A DNA stretch of 44,556 bases from an uncultured Granulosicoccaceae bacterium (lineage in GTDB: Bacteria; Pseudomonadota; Gammaproteobacteria; Granulosicoccales; Granulosicoccaceae), in the NCBI GenBank assembly GCA_937920585.1, contig CAKZSB010000050.1:1-44556 (forward strand), written 5' to 3'. The position numbers and the translations under genes were made by a program. Positions 41,617 through 44,556 of the stretch are shown in pieces. The notes beneath the pieces are model-generated. The model did no database searches. It was given only the letters and a program-made list of their open reading frames with translations, and had not been told where the DNA came from. Each line of letters opens with the position of its first letter. Position 1 is the stretch's first letter.

Positions 41617-43230
41617 GTGACATTTCAACTTTGTAGCGTTTTAAAACATCACTTGCAGAACTTTATAGACGCTCGTCAGGCGCTTGCCAATGCGCTGATT
41701 GTCGGAGCCTTGGTAAGCGGTTGTGGCGGCGGGGGTTCTGGCGGCTCGGAGCCTGCCGAATCGCCGGGACAACAGCTGACAGCCTCGGACGATGTTGGCG
41801 ATATCGCGGTACAGATGCAGGTTGATGTTCCGGCGCAGATTGTCGAGCTCGACGCGGTCGACCTCGAGTACAGCATTGAGCTCAAGGGGGCTGGCATCGT
41901 CACCCGGGTGAACCCGGGCGATAATTTCAACGTGCCGTTTACAGCCAGCGGCAGTGGGCGCTACTACTTTCGTATCGAGGTCAGGGTGCTCGGGACCGGC
42001 ATGCTGATCGCTGTTCGCGAGGGCAGCAAGTGGATTGACAGCGACCAGACCCTGGTTGTCAGCGATGCACACTTCGATACCAACGGCCCCGAATTCGATC
42101 TGGACGGTGACGGCACATCCAACCTGGATGAGCTGTCAAGCGAGGGCAATCCGGGCGTGCCGGAAAGTACCCAAATTCTGTTTTCATTCAGAGTGGCCGA
42201 CTGGCTGCAGGACATGTACGACGACGGCATTGTGCGGTTTGAAACCGTGGTCGATTCGCTGGCAAACAACAACGGCAAGTTTCCGATCTCGTTCAACCCC
42301 GATACCAATCAGCATGAGGCAACCGGTTTTGGGCTGGAGGTGGGCGGACAACCTCGCAGTATCGGCATCAGTGCAAGAATTGCCAGCAGCCCCTACCACT
42401 TCGACGGCGTAGGCCTAGCGCTGGCCTCGGCCAGCCGTTTGATGACCTTGCGCAGCGGGTCCAATGAAGCACATTTCGAATGGTCTGATTTTGTTGCCGA
42501 TTGGGATCAGGATCGCGATGGCACGCCGAATCTCACCGAATTGAGGCGTGGCACGAACCCGTTGGCAACCGACCCTGAGTACACGATCCCCGTGGTTGCC
42601 GGCGGTGTTGTACCGATTATCGACGGCGATTTGCAGGAATCTTCCTGGTACGCATTGCGGCTGGTTGAAGCAGGTGGCAATGCGTTGCCGATCGATGTGA
42701 TTCTGGAGGGTGCAGCCGATTCGTCCGACAATCCGGCGGAAAGGTTTTTTACCGCCGTTCACGATTTCACCAATTTATATGTCGGCGTGCAAATTCGCGA
42801 TAACACGATCGTTGTAGATTCCGCGCAACAACGCTGGCTGGATGATTCGATCGAGGTCTATATCGATGGTGACAACAGCAGACTCTCTTCATACGATGGC
42901 ACAAACGATCTGGCGTTGAACTTTCGATTCGATGATGCCTCGGCGCAGGCGTCCCGAGTGGTAGCCGGCAGCGATTCATTAGCGGTACCCGACACCCTGC
43001 AATACGCAATGACACACGATTTTGCTCGCGGAGTAACCCAGCTGGAGTTTGTTGTACCGCTGGCCGATCTCGATATCGATATCCGCGTCGGTATGGGCCT
43101 GGAAGTTCAGTACAACGACGACGATGACAGCGGCGGTCGAGATCGTAAATATGGCTGGCGCGGGCCCGCCGGTGAAGACAACGCATGGATGAATCCGACC
43201 TGGTTCGGCGAAATTGAATTCTCGAATTAG
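41617..43230 (+). CDS. Large lipoprotein with calcium-type Asp motifs and CBM9-like domain
   Basis: The start is GTG 41617, with AGGAA at 41606-41610; GTG 41599 is an alternative. The protein has about 537 residues. The lipobox is LVSGC (C36), followed by a Gly/Ser-rich linker. Two Asp-rich loops resembling EF-hand or thrombospondin type 3 repeats occur: DLDGDGTSNLDE (about 160) and DWDQDRDGTPNLTE (about 296). The C-terminal part (about 328-537) looks like a family 9 carbohydrate-binding or DOMON-like beta sandwich (IIDGDLQESSWYAL, AVHDFTNLYVGVQIRDN, DSIEVYIDGDNSRLSSYDG). It is probably on the outer membrane and may bind glycans. A paralogue follows 40 bp downstream. Confidence 0.85.
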   Translation: MTFQLCSVLKHHLQNFIDARQALANALIVGALVSGCGGGGSGGSEPAESPGQQLTASDDVGDIAVQMQVDVPAQIVELDAVDLEYSIELKGAGIVTRVNPGDNFNVPFTASGSGRYYFRIEVRVLGTGMLIAVREGSKWIDSDQTLVVSDAHFDTNGPEFDLDGDGTSNLDELSSEGNPGVPESTQILFSFRVADWLQDMYDDGIVRFETVVDSLANNNGKFPISFNPDTNQHEATGFGLEVGGQPRSIGISARIASSPYHFDGVGLALASASRLMTLRSGSNEAHFEWSDFVADWDQDRDGTPNLTELRRGTNPLATDPEYTIPVVAGGVVPIIDGDLQESSWYALRLVEAGGNALPIDVILEGAADSSDNPAERFFTAVHDFTNLYVGVQIRDNTIVVDSAQQRWLDDSIEVYIDGDNSRLSSYDGTNDLALNFRFDDASAQASRVVAGSDSLAVPDTLQYAMTHDFARGVTQLEFVVPLADLDIDIRVGMGLEVQYNDDDDSGGRDRKYGWRGPAGEDNAWMNPTWFGEIEFSN

Positions 43231-43270
43231 GCGTAGGCAAAAGTGTGCTTCGCGGCCATTGGGTAATGAA

Positions 43271-44556
43271 ATGAGAAATTGCGTAATTGCCACCCGCACA
43301 ATGGCAGTGCGAGCGAGCAAATCTGTCACTGCATTTGCAGGGCTTCTCGGTATCGTTTCGATGCTGGCCGGCTGTGGCAGTGGTTCTGAATCAGCTGCTG
43401 ACGACGCACTTGAATCGGGTGTGCAGGGCGACGAGCTGTTTGTAGAAGTACAAGTGCCAGATGTACTCAACAGCGCCAATATCAATAATCTTCAGGCACA
43501 GTTTTCATACGGCGCAACAACCTTTGACCTGCAGGATCAGGGAACTCGTTTTTTTGCAGATATCAAAACCGGTGTTCGCGATCCGTCGGTTGCCTGGCAG
43601 CTGCAGTTTATTGAGGTTTATCAGGGCCAGGCACTGGTGTTGATGCAATCGGATGTTATGCCGATGTTGTCGGCTACCGCGACAACCCTGTTGATTGATT
43701 CCGGGCAATTCTCCAGACCGGACGATGATCTGGATGGCGACAGCAATCTCGATGAGCGCAATGCCGATGCCGAGCCATTTGATTCATTTAGCACCGTTGC
43801 CAATCCGCTAGGTCAGAGTGGCAGTGCTTTGTCCACGCTGGCCATTGAGGTAAATCTCGAGGGGCTGGTTAACACCGCCAACGACAACCTGTGGGTCACG
43901 ACCACAATCGACGGGCAAATCGTTAATCTTCGACCGCTGGGTGGAGCGCTGTTTTCCGGTGCGATCAACTACTCCACGGCTGGCGTGTCCAGATCGGTGT
44001 CGGCCGAGGTCAACGTGGGCAATCGCAACCTCGTGGCACGCTGGACTGGTAACGTTCTTACCGAGGCTGGAACCAACACGCTTGCGCTCGCAGCGGATGA
44101 TTTCAACACCGATATCGATAGCGACGGTGACGGCCTGAGCAACCTTGCGGAGGTGGAGATTTCCCAAACCACCTCCTCACTGGTGAATGTGTTTGATATC
44201 GATCGTATCGCACCGCAAAACGCCCCGCAGCTGGACGGCAGTCTGGACGAGGACGTCTGGCGAACGCGGATGAGCAGCTCGCCGGCGACGATTCAGGGCA
44301 ACGGTGGTCTGTGGATCGATAAACTGCTGAAGACCACACCTTCAAACAGTTTGCAAAGCGGCGACCCCACTCACGAATGGACCGCGATACACGATGGCAT
44401 CAATCTGTATCTGGCAATTCGAATCATTGATGAAGTGGTCGTCAGGGATTCGGGCGCGCAACAGTGGCAGGACGATAGCGTGGAAATTTTTATCGATGCC
44501 GACAACTCCAGACTGAGTGCCTACGACACCGTTAACGACTACCAGCTGATCTTCAC
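43271..44556 (+). CDS. Second CBM9-like lipoprotein, 3' end beyond the window
   Basis: The frame opens at ATG 43271 and stays open to the last base, giving at least 428 residues. The lipobox is MLAGC (C35), followed by a Gly/Ser/Asp-rich linker. Asp-rich loops DDDLDGDSNLDE (about 153) and DIDSDGDGLSNLAE (about 279) match those of its upstream neighbour. The C-terminal part repeats the neighbour's CBM9-like pattern: LDGSLDEDVW, AIHDGINLYLAIRI and DSVEIFIDADNSRLSAYD. The two genes are clear tandem paralogues and probably one operon. The ribosome binding site is poor. Confidence 0.8.
   Translation, partial: MRNCVIATRTMAVRASKSVTAFAGLLGIVSMLAGCGSGSESAADDALESGVQGDELFVEVQVPDVLNSANINNLQAQFSYGATTFDLQDQGTRFFADIKTGVRDPSVAWQLQFIEVYQGQALVLMQSDVMPMLSATATTLLIDSGQFSRPDDDLDGDSNLDERNADAEPFDSFSTVANPLGQSGSALSTLAIEVNLEGLVNTANDNLWVTTTIDGQIVNLRPLGGALFSGAINYSTAGVSRSVSAEVNVGNRNLVARWTGNVLTEAGTNTLALAADDFNTDIDSDGDGLSNLAEVEISQTTSSLVNVFDIDRIAPQNAPQLDGSLDEDVWRTRMSSSPATIQGNGGLWIDKLLKTTPSNSLQSGDPTHEWTAIHDGINLYLAIRIIDEVVVRDSGAQQWQDDSVEIFIDADNSRLSAYDTVNDYQLIF

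Overview
The window looks like chromosomal DNA of a free-living, probably aquatic gammaproteobacterium. The pointers are an EfpL-type elongation factor, AceK, a proton-translocating transhydrogenase (pntAB), a class GN sortase with its VIT/VWA target (typical of marine proteobacteria), LexA-type CTGT-N8-ACAG boxes before dnaE2, and a GC-rich, densely coding sequence. The genus cannot be fixed from the sequence. No tRNA, rRNA, insertion sequence, prophage or CRISPR array was seen. Many genes appear to start with GTG or TTG, and one (DUF1285) probably with ATT.

Region 1 (1-7.4 kb): a 5'-truncated unknown gene, a DUF1285 protein, a small unknown, a DCC-family thiol oxidoreductase and efpL. A gene-poor 750-bp stretch follows. 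It carries a tight cluster of four DnaA-box-like 9-mers beside an AT-rich tract. Then come a small lipoprotein and a large M16 zinc-protease lipoprotein. Region 2 (7.5-16.5 kb): SOS-type dnaE2 without imuA/imuB, with two LexA-like boxes at its start and a small unknown gene upstream; an orphan VasI-domain membrane protein; a TauD-like dioxygenase; an RluA-type pseudouridine synthase; a methyltransferase; and a class III cyclase fused to an FHA domain, whose upstream region is rich in nested inverted repeats.

Region 3 (16.6-28.3 kb): CcdA-like protein; the sortase/VIT-VWA pair (4-bp overlap); a MipA-like porin; DUF2797; AceK; a MaoC-like protein; a secreted protein built of twelve 23-residue repeats in four C-to-W modules plus a peptidoglycan-binding domain; a YugP-type zinc peptidase; and cytoplasmic asparaginase. 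Region 4 (28.3-39.4 kb): a translationally coupled otnK-otnC-otnI operon for four-carbon sugar-acid breakdown, divergent from a Rieske oxygenase and a class V aminotransferase; two TauE/SafE transporters flanking pntAB; and a histidine phosphatase. Region 5 (39.5 kb to the end): a glutathione transferase; an aspzincin (M35) protease with a GlyGly-CTERM-like tail; and, divergent from it, two tandem paralogous lipoproteins with Asp-rich calcium-type motifs and CBM9-like domains. The second runs off the window.

The leads I rate highest are the 23-residue repeat protein, the DnaA-box cluster, the structured leader of the cyclase gene, and the surface-protein group at the right end. All protein functions come from recognising motifs by eye; no database search was run.
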